Part shown: piece by piece, positions 22,317 through 34,357 of the stretch
Layout: each line of letters begins with the position of its first letter
Position numbering within the stretch: the first letter of the stretch is position 1
DNA from: Solenopsis invicta
Taxonomy: Eukaryota > Arthropoda > Insecta > Hymenoptera > Formicidae
Assembly: GCF_016802725.1 (NCBI RefSeq)
Contig: NC_052676.1
Coordinates: forward strand, 2,497,433 to 2,561,432
Length of the DNA: 64,000 bases
Direction of reading: 5' to 3'
Translations under genes and position numbers: made by a program
The notes under the pieces: model-generated
Seen by the model: only the letters and a program-made list of their open reading frames with translations
Told to the model about the DNA's origin: nothing
Databases searched by the model: none

Positions 22317-23255
22317 ATGGAAAAAAGAAAAATTGGATTTTCATACTTGATCTCGAGTTATTTAGTGAATATAAGGAATTACGAAATTCTTGAGATGCCG
22401 AAATTTCGAAGTTTTAATCAGGGCGTAGAGAAATTTTGTCTGAGTTATCAGCGATGTTGTCAGAACGCTTCTTTTTTATTTTTATGTTTTGACCTTTTTA
22501 AAACAAAAAAAAAAAATATTTGAAGTGTTCTAAATAAATAATAAAGTTTATTAGAAAAATAAATTTGATTATTGATTATTTGACCGAATTATTTTAGCGA
22601 ATGTAAAAAGATTACAAAATTATTAAGATATCGAAATCGTAAACGGTTTTAATCGGAGTGTAAATAAATTTGTTTGGGTTATCAGCATGATTCGAGAACG
22701 TTCCTTTCATCCTAATGCTTTGACATTTGTTTGAGAAATGTTTATTCTAAATAAATAAAATTAATTAATACATTTACTAAATAAATAAATTTTCTTACTA
22801 ATTGTTTGACCAAATTATTTTAACAAGAAAAAATTACAAAATTGTCGAAATAACGAAATGCCAAAGTTTTAATTGCAGCACAGATAAATTTGTCCGAGTC
22901 ATCTGCGATTGCAGAACGTTCCTTTTATTCTCATGTTTTGATATTTTTTTGAAAAAATGTTTGAATTGTTATAAATAAATGAATACATTTATTAGATAAA
23001 AAAATTTCATTATTATTTGACCGAATGATTTTAGAATCAACTAAAAAGAATTGTTAAAATAACAAAATTCTAAAGTTTTAATTTGAACGCAAATAAATTC
23101 AATTATCTGTGATTTTTTTCAGCCTCATGTTTTGACATTTTCTTGAAAAATATTTGAACCATTATAAATAAATCAATAAACAAATTTTATTACCAATTAC
23201 TTGGCCAAATTATTTGAGCCAACGTAAAGAATTACAAAATTGTTAAAATTGGATC
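22317..23255. repeat. Degenerate tandem array, about four copies of a 195-230 bp unit
   Basis: The word TTTTGACATTTTTTTGAAAAA and variants recurs with GACA/GACC at 22491, 22722, 22940 and 23134 (spacings 231, 218 and 194). Each unit also has GACCGAATTATTTTA, AAGAATTACAAAATTGT, AAAGTTTTAATC, GAGTTATCAGCGAT, AGAACGTTCC and TATAAATAAAT in the same order. The unit shortens from left to right. A short frame at 22317-22523 falls in copy 1 and has no independent support. Confidence 0.8.
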
Positions 23256-25174
23256 TTTAAAGATAATTATTTATTTATTTTAAGTAATTATAATTAAATA
23301 AGTTTCTCAATAAATTCATTTCAGGAATCGAATATAGATAAACAACAAATGTATCGATTTCTAACAGCGTATCACATTACGAAAAGTTATTGCGAGAAAA
23401 GTTAATTTAATTCTATCGTTAAGTTCAAATATTTACTTCTTCGCCATTTGAGATTTCATTACAAATTATCGAGAACATCGAGAACTTGATAAGAAAAACC
23501 CTTTTATTTTTATTCGGAAATGGAACGTATGTTTGATAACGTTATCACAGTTTGGATATGGTAACGTATGTTCCCAGATATGCTAAACTGTCACGGAACG
23601 CAACACTTCCGACGTCGGGTTATACCGTGGACCTTTTCTACTGCCGCCGCGAGCACGAGCGTGCATCCTAATTTACAAATCCATTAATTATTATTTATTA
23701 CTCGTCGCTGCTTGTTTTATTTACGTTCACCAGTTCAGCGCCTCGAGACAAATCTTCTCAAAGACAAAACAAATGAATACCGATTTTAACGACTGTGCGG
23801 GCGAGCGTCATTTACAAACATCGACGGCAAAAAAATTTGCTGAACGCGTTTTACCTCATTTGTACCTGTGCGGTTGTTTTTTTTTTTTCCTTCGCAACGA
23901 GAGGAAAACCCTTCCCCTCCCTTTCTCCTCCCGGTGCGCAAGGAAAGCGCCGTTGCAACCGTGTTATTGCGGAAAGTAAGGAGGTAGCGAAAGAAGATCC
24001 AATTTGTCCCCGTCCGTCCGCCCGAACGCGGTCGAATTATATCGTGACTTGCAAACGAGGTCGCGAAAAAGTCGTGCGGGAATTCGGAAAGACATCTCGA
24101 ACGTGGACCCCCTGTCGCACCCTCGTCTCGCCTCCGAATGGCGAAAGAAAAAATAACTATCACCCATTTCATTGGATTTTAACCGACATCCTTCAGGCAT
24201 CCGACTCGTACCTTAATTGCAGGAGCGACATCCTGCGCTTGTCAGTGGAAAAGTCCTTTCCCGTATCGATACCGCGCGAGCGAACGGGTTAAACTTCGGT
24301 TTAAAAGTGAACAGTTTGCTCTCATTCACTCATTTACTCGCTGTTGTCATTCATCTATCGCTGTTATTCATTTGTTCGTCTCAACAGATAGAATTTAATT
24401 ATCTAATTTTTGGACGATAACGCGCGTTTACTCCGATTTATAAATTATTGTTGATGCGTCGCAATTAAAAAATGAATATTCGCTTCCCTCCTCACGCCGC
24501 GAGTGTATACAATTGATTTAATTTACGCCTGCGTAATAATTAGATTTCTTCGCGTTGGAAATCCAAATCGTAGGAAGTAAAAAATGAAAGATTACTATTT
24601 GTTCGTTTCTTTTTCGTGTTTTAGGAACGCATACACTTGGTGCCTTTTTTTTACTTTTTTTTTTTTAAACTGTAACTTTGTTTAGATAATCAGGTTCCTT
24701 CGCGTTAGGAATCGAGTGCACAGGAAATGTCACGCTGTACAGTCGCAGGGGAATTCGAGAACTCTGTTCGCACAGAGACGAACAGAGTTTTTCACAACCG
24801 GTGTGATATTATCGTTATAACAAGATCGTTTTTAAAACGATAAAATAAAAATGGAAAACTTCAGAATTGTACTCTTTATTTCTGAATGTCATGTTGACGG
24901 TAAAAGTTTGATAAAAGTTATAATAAGACGGAAGAAAAACTAACGATGTCTTGACAAATTCAGCTTTATTTTTAATACCTGACAAAGATTGAAAAACATG
25001 TGAAATAATCTCTTGTTTGTCGCCCTTATTGTATTCTCAAAGAATGAACGAACGAATGAATATTCGATCGAAATAACGTTTTGATCGCAATTTTTGAAGA
25101 TAATGAATGAATGAGTATAATTGTGGAGGTCTTTTGATCTTACGATTCCTCGGAATCTCACGTTCTACGTCTTT
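23256..25174. other. Non-coding stretch with a GC-richer block at about 23570-24500
   Basis: Several overlapping frames of 70-165 codons on both strands lie in 23770-24290, but none has a recognisable domain. Being open on both strands at once reflects base composition, not coding. A short duplicated motif, TTCGCGTTGGAAATC at about 24550 and TTCGCGTTAGGAATC at about 24700, is also present. Confidence 0.4.
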
Positions 25175-26200
25175 TAGAAGAGACGTCTGATCATAATGGT
25201 TCTTTTTTACTGATGCGAGCGAATCTTGGTGTCTCGATTTTTAAATTTCTTTACTATTCCCTTGTTTTCTTTTTTTTATCTAGTTTACATCTACTTATAG
25301 AATTTCTTCCCTTTCCGTAGAATATTTATAACCATATAATTAATCTAATTTATGTCTAATTAATTTCTTTTTATTAATAATTATTTAGAGAAAATAATTT
25401 TTTACTAATAATTTTTATTTTTTCTAAATCATTAATAATATAATAGTCATTTTTTTTCTAATGAAAACATTCATACAAAAAATGCCGAGCCGGAAATTCG
25501 TCCAGAAATCTGCAAACTTTTATTCTTGTGATTATATTCTTGTTATGTACTTAGACTATTTCATGCGAGCTACTTTTATTATATTTTCGCACGGAGAGAA
25601 AGGATTTGCTGAAGCATTTAAAATTCAACTGGATGTAAATCTAAAAATAATTGTCTCGAACTATTAAAATAATTTCAAAAAGTATTTAAGTGTGATGTGC
25701 AATGCTGTAAAAAATTTTGTAGCAATTATTTTAAGCATCCTAATTACTTTGATAGTGTAACGGTATTATTTTCAAATCTGTACAGCTAAATTTTTGAATA
25801 CTTTAGCAAAACTGTTCTTTCCGTGAGATTTAATAAATGAAGAAATAGTTTTCTAATAAATAAGGAATTTTTTATAAGAAAGAATTTTTTTAACTTACGT
25901 TTTTGGATTTTACTGTACGTCGCGGAAGCGATGTCTGACCAATAAAACCTTTTTCTACTGATACACGCGAGTTTTTATTTCAATTTTTATAAATTTATTT
26001 ATTATTTGCATTTTCTTATTTTTTTATCTGCTTATAACTGCAAAATTGTTTTTTTTCCGAAAAAGAATTATAATTGTATAATTTATGTAATTTATGTCTC
26101 AATAATTATTTTTTCGTCGCGATGAAAACGTACATACAGAAAATGTCGAAAAATTGTTTAGAAAAGTCGTTCGGAATATTTTATTTGTATAAATTCTTTT
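25175..26200. repeat. Two diverged tandem copies of a unit of about 0.7 kb
   Basis: GACGTCTGATCATAATGGTT (25181) and GATGTCTGACCAATAAAACC (about 25930) start matching segments. Both continue with TTTTTTACTGATGCGAGCG-like sequence, a TTTTTTATCT block, TAATTTATGTCT and ATGAAAACATTCATACAAAA (25460) or ATGAAAACGTACATACAGAA (26120). The spacing varies between 660 and 750 bases because a foldback element (25590-25825) and indels interrupt copy 1. Confidence 0.65.
25590..25825. mobile_element. MITE-like element with CACGGAGAG ends
   Basis: CACGGAGAGAAAGGATTTGC at 25590 is mirrored by GTTCTTTCCGTG ending at 25825. Inner arms pair through GCTGAAGCATTTAAAATT and AATTTTTGAATACTTTAGC. Non-coding. It sits within the first copy of the local tandem duplication. 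Confidence 0.7.
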
Positions 26201-26345
26201 ATGGACAATAGTCTTCTCGAAGAATATATAAATAATTATTAAAAAAAGAATCTTTTTTCAATCACAATATTAATTCAATATTCTTGGATTTTACGTATAC
26301 TTGTGAAACTAATTGTTCAGTCACAGGATACTGAAATTTTATGCT

Positions 26346-26406
26346 ACAAATGTAATAATAATAATTTTATATTGAAAATATTATAATATAAAATTATTAT
26401 ATTTGT
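26346..26406. repeat. Perfect-type AT hairpin, about 60 bp
   Basis: CAAATGTAATAATAATAATT is followed by its reverse complement AATTATTATATTTG around a short loop with ATATTATAATAT. No protein. It may be a deletion remnant of a foldback element. Confidence 0.6.
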
Positions 26407-26429
26407 TTTTTAGATAAAACGTAATTGAA

Positions 26430-27070
26430 GATGAAAGCACCTTGCCAGTGATGCGTTTCCATCAAAACTATGCCTTTGATTTGTAACATGCGATAAATTT
26501 CAGATATTCTGTGTCCAGAAAATTAGCTTCGTTACTGATTGATATGATATATAAAATTGTCTTTATTGTTTATTTATATAATATTATTCCGCCACAATAT
26601 TTTTAATGGAAATGTATTGGGACATGGATTTGCACTTCCAATCGAGTTTTCTCTAAAAAATTGCAATATTTAATGAATTTGTAACATAAAAAATACTCGC
26701 AATATTCTGTGTGTTCAGACAGTTTCATTATTGCATGTAAGATTGTCTTGTTTATTTAAATATTATTTCGCCACAGTTTCATCTTTCACGCCCTTTTTCA
26801 GATTTAAGTAAAAGGATAAAGATAAGAGGTGAAGTGGAAGTCGGCGCTTTGTTGCAGTTTGATATTAAATACATCTTTCAATTCGATTTTATATTAATAG
26901 GAGGCCAGTGAATCAGTTGAATACAAATATGGTTCTGATGGAAATGTACCGTGACAAGGGTTTTCACTTCCAATCGAGTTTTCTCTAAAAGAAATTATAA
27001 TATTTGATGAATTTTCAGCACAAAATAAACTCCCAATATTCCGTGTCCGGACAATTAGTTTAGTGACTGT
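26430..27070. repeat. Three diverged direct copies of a unit of about 130 bp
   Basis: CACTTCCAATCGAGTTTTCTC occurs at about 26634 and 26968. Around it, GGAAATGTATTGGGACATGG / GGAAATGTACCGTGACAAGG and CAATATTCTGTGTGTTCAGA / CAATATTCCGTGTCCGGACA keep the same order. A third, more decayed copy with GATATTCTGTGTCCAGAAAATTAG lies at about 26430-26560. Spacers between copies share ATTATTCCGCCACA / ATTATTTCGCCACA. Confidence 0.7.
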
Positions 27071-28070
27071 ACGTAGCAGAAAACATTTTGCATTTATGTT
27101 AAAATCGGTTGAAATTGTTAAAATTTCACATGGAATTTTTAACATACCCGAGTATTAATTTAACATAAGGTGATTATGTTATTTGAATATTTTATATTAA
27201 ATTGATATTCAATATTTCTTAAAATGTCAAAATAATACAATTTATGATTGTATGTACAAATAACATAAAAATAATGTGAAACATTAATTTTAAAACAAAT
27301 GAATAAAATGTGCTTGCCCGTTACATTTCACGCGCATAAATTTGTTACTTTCTAACATATTCGTCCTGTATTAAATTAACGCAAAAATTTGAATAGATCA
27401 TTTGCGACGTGCAATATGTGTTAAATTTAATACGAATTTTCCAACTGTGCATGAAAAAAAAAAGAGATTTGTTAAAACAGCTGAGAACGTCACTGTTTCA
27501 GCAGATCTATAGTCGACAGACAGTCAGTTTTCTATGTAAAGTAGCAAAGTTTTATAGCTGTGAATACATTTAGCAATTATAACTAATTATATTTATTAAG
27601 ACAACAAGACAACTTTCAAACTTTTAAGAAAACCTAGCTCTTACCTTTGCAATAATGAAGAAAACTTGTTACATTAACAATTTTTATTGTACCAAAGAGT
27701 TAATTGCTCCAACAATTTATTCACCGCTTTGAGACATTATTTCTTTGTTGAACTATCAATTTTCCTAATTACAGATATTGAACTCTCGCGCAAACAAGTT
27801 TTAACTTTACTGAATCACCATGCATTATGGAAACAATCTATTGACGCGCTACACACGCTTACGTACATTACAATTTCTAAATTAATTTTCTTTTTCGTAT
27901 TTCCTATGATTTTTTTCTTTATTTAATTTACGTATATGTACTTCAAGATTTGTATTCATATGATCGATATTCAATTGTTTTTTTCCGCGAAGAGATTTCG
28001 GCGTAGAGTAAGAAATGAGCACAGGATTGTGTATTTAACGTATGATACTATAATATTTTAGTTTTACATG
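27071..28070. other. AT-rich non-coding stretch
   Basis: No gene recognised. The frame at 27687-27926 is hydrophobic AT-driven sequence without homology I can name. Confidence 0.45.
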
Positions 28071-28685
28071 TACTCTGGCAGAAAAAATTCTACACAAATT
28101 TAAGAATTGCTACAAAAATCTGCAAAAAATGTTAAAATTAGCACATTTTTGTTAATTTTAATAACTAATATTTCTACGAAAAAAAATTAGTAATTTCTAT
28201 AAATTTCATTTTTTTATAAAACTTTTTATTTATAAACATTTTTTTTAGAATAAGTTACATAAAAAAAATTAGTATCAAATCAACAATTCATTGTTTTATA
28301 TATAAGCAAGAACATAAAATTTCTTTGAAAGAATTTATTTTAAACAGACATAATTTACTTACATGAAGAAAATTTGTTATTTTATGTAAGCAAATTATGT
28401 TTGTTTAAGATTATAAATTCTTTCAAAAAGATTTTACATTCTTGCTTACATTGAAACAATATATGAAACATTGAATTGTTGATTTAATACTAATTTTTTT
28501 CTGTGTAGATAAAAATATTAAAAATGTTGTGGTTTGTTTTAGTTTGATGTAGTTTCGCCGAGAAATTCGCAGAAATAGCAAAAAAGATGCTACACTACAA
28601 AAATACGAAAGCATTTTACTTTCGTATTTTTGTAGCGTTTCTTAAATTTGTGTAGAGTTTTGTAGAATATTTTTCCACCAGAGTA
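28071..28685. mobile_element. Long nested foldback element, about 615 bp
   Basis: TACTCTGGCAGAAAAAATTC at 28071 faces the reverse complement ending in CCACCAGAGTA at 28685. Inner arms pair through CTACACAAATTTAAGAATTG / CTTAAATTTGTGTAG, AAGCAAGAACATAAAATTTC / TTTTACATTCTTGCTT and a central stem of ACATAATTTACTTACAT with TGTAAGCAAATTATGT near 28380. A side hairpin, TACGAAAGCATTTTACTTTCGTA, sits at 28606-28628. Non-coding. Confidence 0.8.
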
Positions 28686-29240
28686 TTATATGTAACTTCG
28701 TGTTTTCTAGTTCAACGTTTTTACTTAGACGATTTGAATTAATTTAGATCAGTCAAAAATGATTTGCGTTGATTGGTATTGTCACTCTTTAATGTACAAG
28801 GTTGTTACATTAAGTACAAACTATTAACAAAAGTGGAAAATTTGAACATTGCTGTTGTACCGAAGATGCTTTTATTTGAAAAAGAAATTAATTCATACAG
28901 TGCAAAATTTATGATCATATTCAAAATTGATTAAAAAATTATGGTATGATTAGACTGGCTCATATATTTTACAAATAAATTCATGCAATAAAACTAAAAA
29001 TATATTACAACGAATGAATGAAATTGTATACTGAATACACAACACTTGCGTTTTCAACTATAATATTTCTTTTTTTTATTTACAGACTGAATTTTCAACA
29101 ATTAAATTTATTTATTAAAAAATTAAAGAACGATCATTTGTGATTAGGATTAACATTAGTAGTATCATAAATAATTTGATATTCTATTTATACTATGCGA
29201 TCGTACATATTTATTATGCGTATAAAACTTAAATTACATG
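28686..29240. other. AT-rich non-coding stretch
   Basis: No gene, RNA or repeat copy recognised. Confidence 0.4.
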
Positions 29241-29459
29241 CACTGAGAAAAAAATTTCTAAATTTTAATAAATATTTATTTGAACGTTATTAATGAAATA
29301 TTTACTTACGATACATAAATTTACTCTACAAGAAAAAATGATTCTTAAATTAATTTAGCGGCTGTTGTGGTAAGTAAATAAATATTTGCATTTTGTAAAT
29401 ATTCCATTAGTACTATTCGAATAAATATTCATAAAAATTTTGTATTTTTTCCCTCAGTG
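29241..29459. mobile_element. MITE of the CACTGAG family, about 220 bp
   Basis: CACTGAGAAAAAAATTTCTA at 29241 and TGTATTTTTTCCCTCAGTG ending at 29459 are inverted repeats. The arms include ATTTTAATAAATATTTATTT on the left and GAATAAATATTCATAAAAAT on the right. This copy has the cleanest ends and could serve as the family type. Confidence 0.75.
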
Positions 29460-29783
29460 TAGCATCCACCCCTATCTCGGCGCACGGGACGGAAAGTTGC
29501 GCGGAAATTCGGAAACGCAAGCTTATACCTCGTCTAGGCGGAAGTGTTTCCTGGTCTCGTGCCCTCGTCCCAGAAGAATGTACCACTCTTGAGTAAAAGT
29601 CTCTTCCTCCCTCTCTCTCTTTCTCTTTCTCTCTTGGTATCGTCACCTCGATGTCTCTACGACAGAGTGACCGCGCTTGGAGCACGCGACCACTTTATAC
29701 CCCGTGCCGCGCCGTCGGCGGACGGTGGTGGCGGTGGTAGCGGAAACCCACCCCTTTCCGCGCGAAGCCCACGCTCTCTCTTC

Positions 29784-29817
<34 letters not shown>

Positions 29818-30960
29818 GACAGCACTGTCTCCACATCTCGCCGTTTGCCGGATGTAGTGAGCTGGTACCGCGCTGCGTAGCTCTCTCCTGGAATCGTCAG
29901 CAGGAGGGATTTTTCTGAGGGTGATCCTCCAGAGTTTACGCTTGTAATACTCCTTTCGTTTCGTAGTAGCTGCATTTTTCTGGACGATGATCTCGATCAT
30001 GACCGCGTCACCTTCCCCTTCCTCCCGGAGGAGGGGGGCAATATCGCGATGACGATGACGGGGAAATCCCGAGGGTGAATTGGGTCGGCGCGAATATGCG
30101 AACGAAATTATACGAGGGAAAATGATAGAGGAGAGAGTCCGTGGTGTTTCGAATGAGAGAGGAACGTGAGCGAGCTAATTACGCATACCGGCATAAATGT
30201 GGTTATTACCTTCACTTCGTTCTTCTTTTTCTCTTTATGGAAGCGCATTGTTGAAACGTGTTAATCGTTATCATCCTCTTGGGAATGATTACTGAGTTGT
30301 TATACAGCTTCATCTTTATTCTCTCTCTCTCTCTCGCTCTTTTCCTTTATTTGAAAAAACTTGATTACTCGTATGACGCGTGTTCCGAGTCACGTAGGTG
30401 TCCCGAGAGCTCCGGGTGCCCTTTTTATCGCAGCTTTTTCGATTTATCTCCTCGGCGAATTAGATTGCCGCGAGAATAGCATGATTCTAATTTTTAACAT
30501 TGTCATTCCATGTATGTACGCTGAACGATTTTCGCTTGAAACTTTCCCCTCTCTCCCCCTGAAGCTCCCTCTCGCATTTACACGACACGTCTTCCTCTGA
30601 AGTCTGAAACATAGATGGAGGCGCACACTTGTTCCTTTGCCCTCTATTAAAAACTCTATTAATTCTGTCGCTTGTAACCAACGCTGTTAATCGTACTGTA
30701 CGATATGCATATGTGATGTTGAGAGCGCAAATTTTCATAAAATTAACATTTTCTTTTTTTAGAGAGAAGAAAAATGGAACATATGTTCTCTTGATCGTTA
30801 CCGATTGCATTATTGATAGACCGCACTTGAAAATTTATCATTATTTATTGCGGCGTGTATTGTGTACTACACGTATAATTAATTTCGAAAAATCATTACA
30901 TTACGTATTAAAGGTCGCAATTATGACATCAAAAAAGCGCGACTGTTTTTCTTTTCGGAT
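29460..30960. other. GC-richer island with (CT)n microsatellites, no recognised gene
   Basis: CT runs sit at about 29607-29635 and 29775-29812, and again at about 30321-30340. Long overlapping frames on both strands (29413-29685, 29643-29975, 30487-30810 and others) are Arg/Glu- or Ser/Leu-rich products of the CT/GA composition. The block looks like a promoter or enhancer island, but no start site or exon can be fixed. Confidence 0.4.
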
Positions 30961-33900
30961 TCCAATACAATTATATTGAAATATAATATTCGACTATTAA
31001 TATTGAATCGTCATGTAACAAGCTATACGAGACAAATTAATTAAAGGGTCACTTATTCAAATGCACGCCTGAGAGCAATAGAAAACAAAGTCTAAGATTC
31101 TGAGTATTTCTCTATACTGACAATGAGAGAAGAGTGTAACTGTTTGTGACTATAAATGCACGATAAAATAATTATAATTAGAAATTGTATTTTTATAATG
31201 TTTTAATTTTTTTCATTAATTATTAATTATTGTTAAATTATTAATTATTATTTCTATTTTTCTAATCAATATAATAATGTTATAATAATATAAATAGTTT
31301 TACTACAATTATTACAATTATAATTGACACTTCAAAATGATTGTAAATTATTGATAAAATAATGTTATTTAACCTTCTCTTTAAATAAAAGTTTTACATG
31401 ATGTTGAAAAATATTACATTTTTATTACGCTCTGAATTCTGTGAAGTAAAATCTTACTCTAAAAGAGTGAAAATCTAGTTAGCTTCAAAGAATTTAGACT
31501 ATAAGATTCTACAACCCCTTAATTGTTATCTTAACTATTAAAGTTCTAAAGAATTATTAAAAGATATAAACATAAAAAAATTACTTAAATTTTTCTAAAT
31601 AAATCTCAATCTTCAGTGCCCCATACTGTGTGATTTGGGCTGATTTTCAAAGTTTTATTTTTTACTTATTGCAAAATATCTTTTGTGCTACAACTTTCGC
31701 ACGGAAAATTTTTTTTATCAGTTTCTAACGATCATTAAAAAAAAAAATTTTGATTGATGTGTAACCCGAGATAATTCTCTGTATTTTTAGTTTACTACTT
31801 GGGTTAATTTGCACTTAATATTTTATATATGTCACGATAAAAATTTTATATGATTTTTATTATAAGATATTATTCAGTATCAGATAATTTATCTTCAAAC
31901 ATTTTTTTGTCTGAGTAATATACTTTAACAACAAAAATTAACGATATTAAAAAAATAAAACGAAGAAATACAGGAAATCTCGTTTTGAAAAAGAAAAATA
32001 AAAAAATATTGTCTGCGAGTTTTAAACTTCATTTTCTTTACGTTTCTCTATCACTTAAGTGTTTAACTAATGTAAATTTAAATAAAACGCAATTAATAAT
32101 ATACTATTGAGAAATATAACAATAATGATAAAACTATTTTGTGGTGCTATCAGCCTATCTACTTACGTCACTTTTGATCATCTACTTACTTAAAAATTAT
32201 GAAAAATAAATTTAAATATAAATATTGCATTTATCTAAAAGAAGAACTAGTATTTGCTCTAATCTTGTTTGAATCTTATAAATCGTACTGTCATCATAGC
32301 GGTAAAAAAAAAATAAGTAGGAGAACTAAATAGTTCTCGTTTGCATCGTCTTCGATTTGTGCACATCATTTCTATCACAGCGTAGAAAAGTTTTTTTTTT
32401 CTGTATCGAAGGCATCAACGCAAAATAATAATTTTATAATATCATTTTTCTCTTTCATTATCTCAGTTAATATCGTCGGAACAGTTGAATCTGTCGGACA
32501 AGATTTATATAAAGATCAGAAGACAGTCTAGGTTGGATACTGATAACAATGTCCATGTAAAGTAAGACGTTTTCATTTATATTCTTTTTTTCTCTCTTTA
32601 TAAAAAGAAATGCATCGTTGTTGGCCGATTGTGATATCAAATTATTTATAGACGCTTCCCAATATGTATAAAATCATCTATACGTTATACAATGATATTC
32701 AATAATATATAATTAAAAAATGTATTTAATGTTACATATAACATCATTATGAACAAAGTCACTTTTGACATGAGAACAATATTTTTAAATTTTTTCAACA
32801 ATGATTCAAAAATCATGTAGCAAATGATCTTTATGAAATATTTATATTATTTCAAACAGTTGAAAAATACACGAAATAAATATTTCAAATGTTACTTCAA
32901 ATGTTTCTTGCTTACTAGACCGTTATTCTCAAAGAATCGAAGTGAGCAGTAACGTAGAATAAAATTAATTTGTAATTTTGATAAAGACAATAAAAATATT
33001 GATGTTTTAAAAAATAATTAGTATACTAAATAATAGTCAATCGCAATCGTCAACATAAATTTATAAATATTATTTTAATCTTTATTTTATTATTTAAATA
33101 TTATATACTTATATAAATATGTACAGTTTAATTTAATCTGTCCACGTCAGTATTATAAAAATTATAGAAATACAAAAAAAGTTTCAGATGAAAATTTTAT
33201 AGTCTGAAGGAGGACAAATAAAAGTAAATAAAATCAGTTTTTGGAAAAATCGATTTTTTAAGTTCATCGCCACAAATGTTAAGATAAAATTATCGAAAAA
33301 TTAATAATTTTTAGAAATATTTTACACTTTTGACATATTTCGACATAAAATATGTCGTAAACTGTTAACTTTTTATATGCAGAATAATTAAAGGAATCGC
33401 ATTATGTAAAATAGAATTATATAATTATGTTTAAAGAATAACGATCTTAGGGTTTTATAAAACTGATTTTCTTATTATTTGTCTTATTTCAAACTAAACA
33501 ACTTTTATTTGAAACGGTTTTCTTCGATAATTTCTAAAATATTGAGGTGGACAGATTAAATCATATATCTTGTATACGTTTGTATATAAACATTATATGC
33601 ATTATTATGCACTTTATACATTTTACATTAACTTTATTATTTGAAATAAAAAATAATGCATAATCGTTAATCGTCGAATTGTAAAGCAAATTTACATATG
33701 AGTTAAATAAAATATATTATTAAAATATGGAACAACTGATATTTCGGATAAAATAATATAGATAATTTTTTTTTTATAATATCAACACATTTTTTTAACA
33801 CTTTAAGATATTTTATTTACACTTAACAATACCTCATAAATACATACATTTATTCTCTCGCATACATTTGAAGTAAAATAGCAGTCGTTGTGACAAAATC

Positions 33901-34357
33901 ACATGGCGAATATATAAAACAATAAAAATATACATGATTTATACAATCGTAGGCCAAAGGTGGTAAGAAAAATTGAAAACCAAAAAAATATCCGTACGCG
34001 CTTTGCGACATACGTTATACACACACACACACACACACACCAAACGTCTCGTGTCTTCTTTATTTTTTTTTACAAACGGCGGAACGTCGAAGTGACATCG
34101 ACGATAATCTCCGTTGGTAGATACTATTTCTTAGTGTCTATATAATTGGCCCCTCCTGTTAATATTAATAATAATCTTCACCGCTTTTCACCATGAGAAT
34201 CCTTGTATGAGGTTCTAACTCACGTAAAATACAATGTGACCGAAGTCGCCGTGATATTTTCTCCTCATTATACCTTGTACTGTGTACTCACCGAATTATA
34301 CATTATATTTACACGTTTGGATCAAATGAATATTAGGAAAAGTGAAATAAAAAATCT
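30961..34357. other. AT-rich intergenic sequence, with the 3' flank of UBE3C at its right end
   Basis: 30961-33900 is AT-rich with no gene seen. The 3'UTR of the minus-strand UBE3C gene should lie at its right end. A TTTATT (AATAAA on the minus strand) at 34059-34064 is a plausible polyadenylation signal about 0.3 kb past the stop codon. An (AC)n run of about 22 bases at 34019-34040 lies just beyond it. Confidence 0.5.

Noticed and set aside
22317..22523. 68-codon ORF
   Set aside because: Lies in one copy of a degenerate tandem array; the frame is not open in the other copies.
23786..24292. Overlapping ORFs of 128 and 165 codons on opposite strands
   Set aside because: Both strands are open together, typical of a GC-rich block; neither shows a recognisable protein.
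29413..29975. Arg/Glu-rich and Ser/Leu-rich ORFs
   Set aside because: They are translations of CT/GA microsatellites and flanking sequence.
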